From: Ciona intestinalis
Taxonomy: Eukaryota; Chordata; Ascidiacea; Phlebobranchia; Cionidae
Reading direction: 5' to 3'
NCBI RefSeq assembly: GCF_000224145.3
Contig: NW_004190363.2
Location: 26,103-90,102 of the forward strand
DNA length: 64,000 nt
The notes under the pieces are model-generated. The model ran no database searches. It saw nothing but the letters and a program-made list of their open reading frames with translations, and was not told where the DNA came from. Below are positions 34,104 through 46,000 of the stretch, piece by piece. The stretch's first letter is position 1. Each line of letters starts with the position of its first letter. Made by a program: the position numbers and the translations under genes.

Positions 34104-34179
34104 TTCTTTTCCTATTTTTTAAGACAAATAATGATCGTACTCGGAACGGTTACGAAATTAATTCATTGTTTGAACCAGA

Positions 34180-34199
34180 GTCGCCGTGGCCGAGTGGGA
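34180..34199 (+). pseudogene. tRNA-Ser 5' fragment (third copy)
   Basis: The first 20 nt of the same tRNA (GTCGCCGTGGCCGAGTGG) are present after the conserved 5' flank. The sequence then changes abruptly to unrelated DNA, so the gene is truncated in the D arm. Confidence 0.8.
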
Positions 34200-34276
34200 A
34201 AATTGCATGGAAACTAGACCAAGTAATAACTACATCGCCTCCAACTGTAGGGTACTAGGGTTTGCAGGTAAATGAA

Positions 34277-34402
34277 GTCAATGGTGAATTATGTTATTGG
34301 AAAGCGTTACAGTTACAACTTCTAAAAGATATATAATGCGTCAATGGTGAATTATGTTATTGGAAAGCGTTACAGTTACAACTTCTAAAAGATATATAAT
34401 GC
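34277..34402. repeat. perfect 63-bp tandem duplication
   Basis: 34277-34339 and 34340-34402 are identical head-to-tail copies beginning GTCAATGGTGAATTATG and ending AGATATATAATGC. Perfect identity implies a recent event or an assembly artefact near the gap. Confidence 0.9.
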
Positions 34403-37168
34403 GTTTTATCTTTCATAATTTTAGGATTAGATCAAGCAGTTAAAGATCAGAGATGTGCGGATAACAGATTTAACGACACTAGCTCCTCATCTTGATGTGT
34501 TGGAAGTTTAACTTGAACTAGCAGGATCTTTTTATTCAAAATCTTATCATGCTACATGAAGCTTTTGAACGAGTAAGAAATCCGCCAGGTAGTGCGATAT
34601 TTTGTTATCTTAGAAGAGTTCTACTATCTAATCAAATGTCTTCCCTTTTAATCAGCACCATTTTTGTTCTTCGTATGTAGACTGCACATAATAGTTGATT
34701 TCATATTTTATATTACAACTAAAGAACTGATTTTAAACTAAGTACAACTTCATATTAGATAACTCCAAATTTATATGTTCATATATTGTGAAATAATTTG
34801 CTCAAAACTGGGGAAACTATCTGGATGTCTGGTAATCCTAACTGTTTATGCTATGGCAGTGAATCGCATCAACATTGATCGATGGTCAAAATATTAAAAA
34901 GTGCATAAAAGTTACACAGTTATGGATATAATGCAACTTTCACCTGGAGAAGTAGAGTTATGATAATTGTTTATTTTTTAAGAAGGTGAAAAACATTCTA
35001 TATTGTTATTATAGCCTATTCTGTTGATAAGGTCCTTGTGGAGTTGTAGACAATGTAGAATTCTAGAGGATCTGGTATTTGGCCTATTATCCCAACACCC
35101 AGGAAGCTCATGTAAGTCGTTCATACCACCAGTGTACGCTCTTGGATTTCATCAGTTAAAACAGTCAGTAACTCCATCTATAATGTAACACAACCTTTCC
35201 TCCAGCTTATTGGTGTGATCAATACACTTCGATTGACAGTTCAGTGACAACACTAACTTAAACATGTGGATGCAAGATATATCCAGGAAAATAATTGATC
35301 GTCAAGACAAGGTATAACATCAGAATTCATATTTGTTGTACTTGATGGTAAATATTTTTCAAACTCTAAGTAATGTATAATGTCTTGGAAGAGTGTCAAT
35401 TTTATATCTGTGGACTGTATATACATGTTTTGTTCATATTCTAGATAGTAAGGTCATCCAGTTAATTACATTACATTTATTCACTTTTCAAACGCTCTTA
35501 ATTGTTTTACCCATAGAATACTGTCATGAGAATATAAATGTTAATGATATTTAATATTTTGTATATATGTAAAGCTAAAGATAGGTTAAGATAACCACAG
35601 AATTTTGTAGATCTATATTTGGGGAACTATGTCGACTAGACAAAGTCAGCTTCATGAACCTGAAGAACCTCTGTCCAAGTCGATAACCAAACATGTGAAG
35701 CCGTTATTCAAATGTCTCGATAAAATATCAGAACTAAATTTTGATAATTGATATGGAATATCTTTCCAGCGATGATCATCGTTTATTGGAGGAGGCAATT
35801 TAACAACTGCAGTCAGGTTTAAAGATTATGTTTTAAATGTGTATTAGTCCACTGTGTTTGTCTGCATGTTTATGTGTTAGACTTGCTTGGTTGTAACATC
35901 AAACTGTAATTGACTGTTGGATTTCTGATAAAACTAAGATTCCGGATTTCCAATTCCAGGTTTATTTTATTAAAAACAAATTGGTACTTACACCGGGCCT
36001 ATAATATTAAAATATCTTACTATATTTTACATGATTTTAGCTTCAATGAATAGATGAAACAGCAAAATGTGATCATTACAGAATTAAATGTAATTTTAAA
36101 AAAAATAACATTTTTACTGATTATGAACATTCTGATGACAATAGTAGTGATTTAAAAAAGTACTAACATGATTCAGATTATAATGTTACTCAAAATCGCT
36201 GTTCAAAAAATGTCTTACAGTACCATATTTTATTAAAAAACTCTTATCAACAGTTCTCCAAACAATTATTTAAAAAAAAAGAAAAATAATAATTGGAAAA
36301 TAATAAAGTGGCAACCGTAAATGTAGAAATTTGTAGCTGTACCATTCAACACTTACGTAGTCTTTGTGAATTAGGTGCCTTCTTGAAAAAAAAGGATCCG
36401 TTAATTGGGTTAAGTTTTAAATAGATCACAACATACATACTTACGACGAAACAGATCACAACATACATACTTACCTCTATGTTGTAAGTAAATAAAGGTC
36501 CCAATCTGTACTTACATCTTTAAATAAATTCTATCAAATATTCACAAATTCAAAGATAAGCATTAGTTATGGTTCATATTATTATATTTATGTCTATTAT
36601 GTGGTTAATTGGCTATAATAAATGAGCATAACCAAGTACCATCGTTTTAAAAATACACCAAGTTTGAAAGGGCATAGGTTCTCCGTGCAAGAAAAAATAA
36701 CAATGTTTAACAACAGTTTTGCGGTATGTTTAAAAAATTACTTACTATTATAAGAAACAAACATAAAATTAACCGGATTCTCGGCACAGCAACACGCATC
36801 TGCTACTATTTAATTCTTCGTCTGCTACTGCATAATTCCCACTGCTACCGGCACTGCTACCCTTAAATATGATAAGCAAACACATGTTAATATTATTAAC
36901 CAACTACCACTTTATTGTTGAAGTAACTCTAAAAACATTAACTCAGTAATGAAAGCCAAACCATTGTAAGAAAACAAGCCTTAGAAAAACTGAACTCTTT
37001 GTTCAGTCAGTGCTATTATTTACAAAGCTTTTTAGAAATCCATTTTGGAATGTTTTGCTGCGAAACCATTTTTTCAGTTTCATTAATTTTCTTGAACATA
37101 GTCCTTGTAAGTGAGTATAAATTACCATGCAAATTATTTGCTGGTACGATAAAGTTGGTGACAAGTCT
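34403..37168. other. unassigned AT-rich region between tRNA array and SRSF2
   Basis: No family-level gene is recognised. A few plus-strand pieces look exon-like. At 34444-34500 an LRR-like string reads RDVRITDLTTLAPHLDVLEV. At 35611-35751 an acceptor (TTTTGTAG) is followed by an open frame containing EEPLSKSITKHVKPLFKCL to a stop. A 22-bp direct duplication (CAGATCACAACATACATACTTAC-type) is at 36436-36475. These could be remains of a decayed gene. Confidence 0.4.
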
Positions 37169-38755
37169 TCAATCTCCATTGGCTGCTGGTGATCTTGAAT
37201 ATGATCTTGATCGACGAGGAGATGGAGTTGGACTGAAACGAAACAAGGTTTTAATATCAATGTAATATAAACATATTGTTATTTTGTTTTTAAAAAGGGA
37301 AATATATTATTCTATATGCGTGAGCTCTGAAATTTTGCCCAGACTTTTACAAGGGTCTGAATGTAGTGGTAGGATTTAGATGATATTGGTTAAGAACTTC
37401 CAGTTGATGTTGAACCCACAAAATATGAAGCAAATAGTTTATTGTTAGACAGATCACTACTACAATTTGTCTTTGCACCCAGAAAAATGTTAGGTGTGTT
37501 TAACACCATTCCTTTATTTTTTCAGGCTACACATAGAGCATTGGCATGAGTGTTTAGATATATCACAGAAATAATCACAAACCAACATTCTAACAACCAT
37601 CCCAAACAACAAGGTATTTTATGATTCATGATCTCACCTGCGCCTCTCATGTGAAGGACTTCTTCTTCTTTCACGATCACGGGATCTGCTCCTTGATCTT
37701 GAAACACTTTGTGAATATTTCCTTCCTCGTGATCGGGAGCGTGATCGTGAATAACTCCTCCTGTAAATCAAACTTGTTGTAAATGTATAAGTAACAGTTC
37801 ATCATCCTAAGACAAGAGAACGACAGTCTCATGGGTGATTTGTTTCATACACCGCATATCCATGAAGAACTTCTGCAACGAAATTTAAACATAACACTAA
37901 GATAATATTAACAATGGCATTTATTATGATGTCATACCTTCTCCTCCTCATCCCTCCTCCACCTCCTCCTCTCCTCCCAGAATCTCTCCTCTCCTCAGTA
38001 GGACGACCATATCGTGCCATGGCAACTCTCAGCACTCTCCCATCCATGGTCTTTCCATCCATACAATCCATCGCGTCTTCAGCGTCTCGTTTGTCGTAGA
38101 AACGAACGAAAGCAAATCCACGACTTTCTCGGGAATATCTATCAAGACAACAAGTGTGATCAGGCAAGAGGTAAGAAAAGTTTAACTGGTGCTTCATTTT
38201 TAGGCTTTTTCCCCTTATTTTTTGTTGCTTTTTTTGTAATATGCTGAGCTGAAACAACTGGTCCCCTTTTCAGATGCTAAGCAGTCAGCTAAAAGCTGCA
38301 ATTCACTCATTCAATGTGCTGTCTTGTGCACTATTTAATAGGTGGTGTTTAACCGCAAATCAAGTGTTCTGTATGATTTAAACAAATAGAGCTTTTTCCC
38401 CATGATGACAGTATTAGTTTTTTTTATAAAACTTTGCTCAACAACAACTTAAAGTTTGCCAAACAAAAATGCGGAAGAACCTAAATCGGCATTGAAAACA
38501 AATAAGTTTCTATATAACATGCAACGCATGTCCAACCACAGTTCATAAGCACATGCCATACTCTGTAGACCAGCTACTACGTATATACAATGTATTATAA
38601 GTTTACCTGTCCCGTGGTATGTATACATCGCCGACGTCTCCGTATTTCTCAAACGATCGTTTTAATGTCTCCGGTGATGTTCTGTATGTTAAGTTATCTA
38701 CTTTCAATGAAACCATGTTATCTAAACCAGGAGGGGGTCGTCCACCTCGCGACAT
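37169..38755 (-). CDS. SRSF2: SR splicing factor SRSF2 (SC35) (4 exons)
   Basis: SRSF2 is a nuclear splicing factor that binds exonic enhancers and recruits the spliceosome. Exons: 38755-38607, 38138-37938, 37760-37638, 37232-37169, giving 178 residues with consistent phases (human 221; the RS tail is shorter here). The RRM spans about residues 15-92, with RNP2 (VSLKVDNL) and RNP1 (RGFAFVRF). It follows the typical start [15 protein letters not shown] Gly-rich linker ([13 protein letters not shown]) leads to an RS domain with [15 protein letters not shown] and a final [14 protein letters not shown]. The C-terminal PAANGD is unlike human. SR genes often carry poison exons; I cannot tell whether one exists here. 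It is head to head with the synaptotagmin gene, 1.3 kb apart. Confidence 0.95.
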
Positions 38756-40074
38756 TTTTACGTTTGTTTGCGATATTAGGAGACTTATGACGATAATTTA
38801 ATCTGTATATAGCATGTGGGTAATTTGTATGATCGAAATAATAACGCAGTGCACAGTTTCACATACATTTTAACATTAGCAACCAATTACTTTGTAAAAA
38901 ATAAGAATATCGGTACTTTTTTTACCTAAATCCTGATAAAAATAACAAATGTATAACGTACGTCTATTTATTATACAGAAAACTACGTTTTTTCTATAGA
39001 TCACTAAGCAAGTGCGCAGTGTGTCAATGCGCATGCGCAGTTCTCCGAACTTTCCTATCGCATAGAAATCGTATACCAAAAACAATTTTAAAAATGGGGA
39101 GGGAAAATTTTCTTCACGTTTATAAGTTATTTGGTCGCTTAGTTCGCATTAGTATACTATTGAACAATTATTGTTGTAGTCAGACAAATTGTGGTAAAAA
39201 GAATACTGTCTTAATAAAAACATTTTATAATAGGAGTGTTTTAATAAGTCTGACCAAATACTACGGCAGTTGTAAGCCATCGAGAACAACGTAGGGTAAG
39301 AATATCTTTCTATGATTGCAGAATGAAGAGATGATCAGTAAGTAGCACGTCAAGTTTTGTACTATGCGTGTAGTTGATAGAGTAGGGTGGGGGAAGATGG
39401 GACACTTTTTTATTCTATTTTCTCGTTCACTTTGGTGGTAATCAAATAACATTGAAAAAGTTGAATATATCCTTACGACTCCCACAGACCGTTGTTAATT
39501 GTTTAAAACACTATCAATATATTTAGATATTATGTGCCAAAGGCGCCCCATCTTCCCCTACCCTGCTATGTTCATTCGATAGCAATAACAAAAAAATAAA
39601 ATTAATGATCGCAAACAGATAGGAATTTAATGCAAAACTATAGTCGTTATCAAACGCTAATGGTAAAATAACGAAAGTGATAAACCTTAATAAAACAAAG
39701 AAAAGGTCGGACAACCTATTTAATATTATCTTTTATGTATCCCGTGGTTTCAGTTCATGAATAATAGATCCCTCCACCCTTTTCGTACAAACCATCGCAT
39801 ACAGTTTCCAGATGAAACGCATCATGCGTTAACTTGTCAGCCACACTTAATAAACTTTTGGTAGAAGTCTATTCTTCATAAACAGGATCCAGCTGTTTCC
39901 TTTATAGCATGAACAAGCTACTACAGCAGGGCGAATTTTATAGGAGCTTGTGTATTAGACTCTATTACTTTAATATTTTTATTTAATTCAGACGCGGGCA
40001 ATACATTATGATAGGCCAATACAAGTGAAACTGAAGTTATCTTAAGCATAGTAGTAGCATTGGAATAAATCGAA
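38756..40074. promoter_or_regulatory. divergent spacer between SRSF2 and the synaptotagmin gene
   Basis: It must include both promoters. A MITE occupies 39381-39569. A GCGCATGCGCAG site (NRF1-like) at about 39030 lies 270 bp upstream of the SRSF2 start, suitable for a housekeeping promoter. Otherwise AT-rich without an identified gene. Confidence 0.45.
39381..39569. mobile_element. MITE copy between SRSF2 and synaptotagmin
   Basis: Left end AGTAGGGTGGGGGAAGATGG, right end CCATCTTCCCCTACCCTGCT. The interior matches the 511-708 copy in the same orientation (TATTTTCTCGTTCAC, CTCCCACAGACCGTTGTTAA). Confidence 0.8.
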
Positions 40075-43000
40075 ATGGTGGCAATTGCAAGCACAACCCA
40101 TACTGGTAAGTTGAAACGACTTGCTGACAACGAATTATCGTCTTTGTAATTTGTGTTGTTTAAAAAAATTCAAACTGGCTTTATTTAAGTTGTGATAGAA
40201 TGCATTCGTACGATATGCGATATAGTCCGGTTAGGGTAAGATAGAACATATTTTCACTTTCTTCTTTCTTCCTATTTTGTAGTAAACAAAGGAAATTTAA
40301 CGAATTTTATGACTGTATCCTCACGACCCTAAAAGGACGTTGTTAATTGTTTAAAACACGATAAGGAAATATGAGATTTGGTGCTACCGGTACCTCATCT
40401 TACCAATAACGTACGCCCACACATATACACCGTATATACATGTATTGATTCACATCATTTATTTCTACTGAGGGCCAAAGTATATAAATTATTCATGACA
40501 GGATTACTATAGGCCGTCTTTCAACAATTCAATGATAATAAAGGGCTTATTTTACATATATTTTATTATAGAACGTACTCCGTTACACTATACCACATAA
40601 TATCTAAATATTAGCACATAATATCTAAATACCCTGATCGTGTTTTTAACAACGGGCTATGGGATTGTTTTTTTATTTTATTTTTAATGTTTTTTGTTTA
40701 CAACCAAATGGGACGAAAATCTTCGCCCACCCTACTATACTTTATTATAGAACGTACTGCTTTACATAACCTATGCCGCACTATACCTTAATTATCCTCT
40801 TCCTGTAGTTTCAACAGCAGCTGTGATATTCCTAAGCGTGATTGTTGGGATAACAGCATTCCTCGTCGTCTTTTATATGTTCTTCACAAAGAAGGCGTGT
40901 TTCAAAAACTGCGGCGGCTGCGATGGGTTGCTGGAACCAGGACGATACTCGGGAGACGAGGCTTTAGGTGAGAATAAGGAGTGTCTTGTTATACACCAAG
41001 CACACATTACTCATTCAAACGCCTGTGGTATATAAATATACACACCATACTTACGACCAAGTTTTAACATAGGTGTCTTTTACACATTATTCTCAGTGTC
41101 GGGTTATGATATTTGTAACTTCTTACGCGTTGTATTTGAAGATAGATGTTTTGAAGCGTTTTTTATTCGCACAGTCGTGCTCCATAAATCAAATAAAAAT
41201 CCTAATATGATTTACATCACATGTATTACCCGAACAAAAAGCAGTTTGTTTTTTGATACCATATATACCACCACACGAATAACACTGTGCTTTCGGGGGT
41301 AAGCGTATACACTTTATCGTTACGATTGAACGCTTATAATAACGTGTATACCGGTGTATCTGACATACTGTGGTTGATCGTGTGAAGGGAAGTAGTTGTT
41401 TATATGCCCCGCAGTGCAGACGGGATGTGACTGCAATGAACTGTCAATCATCGACTTTTATTTCTTGTGCAAATTATATGAGCATGTACATTGGCAGAGA
41501 TTGTATATTTTGTATGTAGCAATAATGAGTGTCCTATACTTATCAAGTGCCTCTCATGTAGAGTCACTATTTAAGAGCAGGCGATGTTAAGGTTATTCGG
41601 GGCTGAGTTTCTAACCAGAGCCTTCAAAACTGAAAGTTTTTTTTTCAGATAAGAAGGCAATAAAAATAGTTGCAATCTACATTTAATAAGCCCTGCGTCG
41701 GTAAGCGCAGCGTTTATTAAGATTCTGATGCAGTATTCCGGTTCGTACCGATTTAGGTCAATCTTTGGCTGCAAGCTACAGACCAAACTAGTTGTCCAAA
41801 TGTAGTTAATAAGCATACATAATCTGACAGTAGATATGTGGGATGGGAAAGACGGGACACCTTTAGCCTACACTATCAAAATATCCTGATCGTGTTTTAA
41901 TCAACCAACAACGATCTATAGAAGTCGTAAGAATACGGTTTTATAATTCTTTGATTGTTCTTTGTTTACTACTATATGAGACAAGCAAATACAACGAAAA
42001 TTGTCCTAATTTACCCCACCCTACTATATAACTTGTAGCAAAACCAGATTCAAGAAATGTTGTATTTGTTAGATAATTTCAATACCATAACGACTAGCTA
42101 CTAATCAAGATCTGTATAACGTTTTTCAGCCGATAAAAACAAGAAACAACCAACCGAAACTTTATGTATATACAACTTAAATTTATTATTGTTTCTATGT
42201 TTTAAGCATTTTCAAGTTCCCCGATGACGTCGTAAGAGGGAAAATTCCCTTCAGGGTTTTATCAATATTAGTTTTATCGTAAGCCAGAATGAAATATGAA
42301 GATTCGTAAATTTTAGTTGATAAATTTGTGTTTGAGGATTGCGTATGTAACCGATGATATACGATGGCGATATTTAACGAATACGAGTGTTATTTATAAT
42401 TTGATAAACGTCCTTACGAGCTATATTGTTTACGATAAGCCGCTTATTTACTACATACGCTGCGTATCGCAGTAAGATATGTAATACGAAACACGATGTT
42501 ATTGAAAAGTTATTTAATTGCGGTCTAGCATGAGGGGTTAATGTAATCTTGTAATATATTACTATATATTCGTTATATTTGTTAGTTATTGTATGTATTT
42601 ATTCTTTTGTAGATAAGGTATAATTTTAGAGGCGTTTTCACGTCAGAGAATTTGTGTATTGAAATAAATATTGTTGAAATTTAACAAATTCATGAATTAG
42701 TAATAAATCTTATAACATCTTGGTATATATATATATAACTTAGTACTTAGATATAGCGGGAACTCATATTGTGGTTGTTTGATGTCATGCTACAATTGTA
42801 TTGTAAGGTGTAATTACCCAACACAAGTATAATAACTTGGTTATATTCAATTATGTTATAGCAACCTTTGTAATTGAGAGTAATCATGTTTTATTGATGT
42901 CCGTAAAGCGTGGATACGTTGGGTATGAATGAAAACATCAATATAACTTTCTATGTTTAGTTTGTTGCAGGTTTCGTTGTAATTTTGACCTATTTGTTAT

Positions 43001-46000
43001 ATGAATATATATATGAAACATTGCTTGTTGACTAGCCTATAGTTGTATTTAAGATTTATTTTGCTAATTGTAAACAGTTCAAAGCAAACGGTTTTGTATT
43101 AATGTTATTATTATAGAGTGGATTTTTGTTTGGATGCATAAAAGACTAATTTAAATTCAAATGTGTACTGTGTAAAAAATGTGGGTTCAAAAGGTCACCA
43201 AGAGGTCAAACCAAGGTCGCATATTTATGTGAATAATGTCAACAGCGATGTGTTGTTTTCATGGTTTGTTCGCCCACATGGGGTCAGGAGGGTCGTCGTT
43301 CTCACGCGATGTCGTTGCCGTTTTAAAAACTGACAGAGCAGCAAAGAATCGGAAACAAACCGTTTCTGTGAGTTCTGATGACAGTTTAAACGATCCGGAT
43401 GAAATTGTTGAAAACTGGAACGATTCTTCATCTAAACCTCGCCTGTCAATCACCGCTGATGCGGATGAGAAGAAAGAAGCTCCGAGATTCGCTCGAGTCT
43501 CAACGAGGATCAAAAACTCGATGCGAGCTATTAGAAGCAGTTTGTCAGATTTAAGAGCTTCGACTACGAGTATCAATACTAACAATAATAATAGTAAGAC
43601 AAAGGGTTACGGTTTTTATTTATAAAGTGTACTCAAGCACAAATAGTGTATGAGTAAGAACTACATAATAGGACTTTAACCCTATTAATAGCCGAGTCAA
43701 ACCTCAAAGAAGTTTGTACGCACTTGAAAAAAAACACATCTTGATGGTTGTTTATGCGTTTAGATCGTTTGCAATTTTCTGAAGTCACAAAAAAGTTATT
43801 GAAAAGTTAGATACATAAATTAACTGTTTGTCTTGTTTTTCATTTAAAACTCACATCATTTTTGTTCAATTGTTAATGACAATCAACCTTACTATGATGA
43901 AACAATGGGTTTTATTTGGCAGCGAAATCGTTTGATGATTCTGACAGCGATTCATCTGATGACAGCGAAGAGGAAACGATGAGACAGATGAGGAAAACCG
44001 TTCGCCGTTCGTCAGCGAGGAAAAATAATGGAAGTTCATCAGGTAGATTGAATGGATGGATGATTGAATGTAACTTATGCTTGTGTGTTTGGGAAAATAT
44101 CAGTTGTTTTTTTATCAAATCGGGTGTTCTGTATCATATACCTTGTGCTTCTACAAGTTACCACATATGTAACTTAAAAAAAGAGAGTTTCTTAAACCAG
44201 TGTTTTCTCCCACACAGTAAGACTTTGTTAAAGCTATTTTAGTCTTATACGATCTTTGAAATTTTCTTGAAATAACTAATATATTTGTACAATAAATGAT
44301 TGGGACAGGAGAATATGCCAACTCTAGCCTAAAAAGCGTGTTACACCTAAAGATCTTACCCACGTAAAACACATTATATACTTGGGAGAAAAAGAAACAA
44401 AATAAACTCTGGTTTGTTTCAAAATGTTTCGTAACAAAGTCCAAAATCTGTCTTTTATTTAATGTTTTATTAATATCCAACTATCCTTTAAAATGGGTTT
44501 GTTCATTTCATACTGAAGTCTCCACCCACGTATAAGGAATGTTCAAATAGTTTCATGTTTACTCAGACATCGAAACCTCAACGTTCAATAAAAAGTTTTA
44601 AACAAACCTTGTTGACCAAGATGAAAAGTAAACAAAACACCCATCTGGATAAAACTTTTGCTACCTGGCGTAGTTTCGTTTTATAAATAAAATACTTTAT
44701 GGAGAATTTGATAAGGAGAATTATTTTTAATTAGAAATATTTTAGTTTTTCTTGTTTAGGTTTTAGTTGATTTAAAAAAAATATGTAGATTACTGCTTTC
44801 ATGTTTTGTGTACATTTTGAATAATATTTTAAAGATCATATTTCAGTTAATTAAATCATATGTTTTTTATTGTATGGCTTAATACATAAGATTACATGTG
44901 TGTTGTTTAACTAAATATTAATAATTTTAATAATAAATATTAAATAAGCATTTGTTATTATTTATTAATGCTTTGTATATTATTAGAATTTCAATTCATT
45001 ACAAACATAAACTTATTTAAAGCTATTTAAAAATATAGTGTTTTTTAGATATTATAGATGATCAGCAGCCTTCAACTTCCAACATAGACACAACATTAAA
45101 CACCAACCCTTCTACCCCATCAAGTGGTGAAAAACAAAGTAAGATGTTTAAATATTTTTTAATAATAAATATATAATATATTTAATATTCCCTAGTTTTG
45201 GAAACCATCAATTTCTTTAATGTATCAAGATATTCTTTTGTTTCATAGTTTCTTTAGTACACAATGCTGGTGAATTAATACATTATTTCTATGTTTTTTA
45301 AAGTGAACGAACAACAAACAGTTATGGATGGGACTTCCCCCAATGAAGCACCAAAACAGGTTGGATATATTTAATAAGTGATTTTGTTTTTATACATGTT
45401 TTTGTGACTATAAATTTTGGTAAAACAAACCTAAATCATGGTAATTCAAAAAACTTACCGTTGGTTTTCTGTCAAAACAGGAATAGGAAATATTGGATTC
45501 ATTATGTGCTTTTAATATCTGTCTTACCCCACATTACTGTATCAGTATTTTCATGCAATATCTTTATTCTTGCATAAACAGATGGAGAGCCCTGCATCCC
45601 ATGTTTCAACCAATGATGGCAAGGAATGGAACATCGATGATTCGGAAAGTGTTTACAGTCGAGAACTCTCATCTTCTCTTATGGAGGTAAACATCATTGT
45701 GATGTAGATCTTGTCTATTATCACATTTTTTATTGTATTTTTGTGGGTGAGGTCCTACATGGTGTCAAATCATACGGCCCGAGATCTAGGGCAGGGTTGG
45801 TGAATTACCCCGCACCCAGGGTGGCAACAGCTCACAACTAGTTTGGGGGAATGTCCCTTAATTGTCTTTAGGACACCACACTCATTACGACATCACAATA
45901 CGTTCAGGAGGATGAAGTTGCCGTAGCGATCGCAGCTAAACCTTCACCACTAGATGGCGATAGTGTTGATATTTCAATGGAAGACACAACTCCGATATCA

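Noticed and set aside
34028-34258. Open frame of 76 codons on the plus strand
   Set aside because: It is a translation of the tRNA-Ser gene and its flank (B-box region reads GSKPVG), not a protein gene.
43259-43585. 108-codon minus-strand ORF
   Set aside because: It is the shadow of synaptotagmin exon 3, which joins in phase with the surrounding exons.
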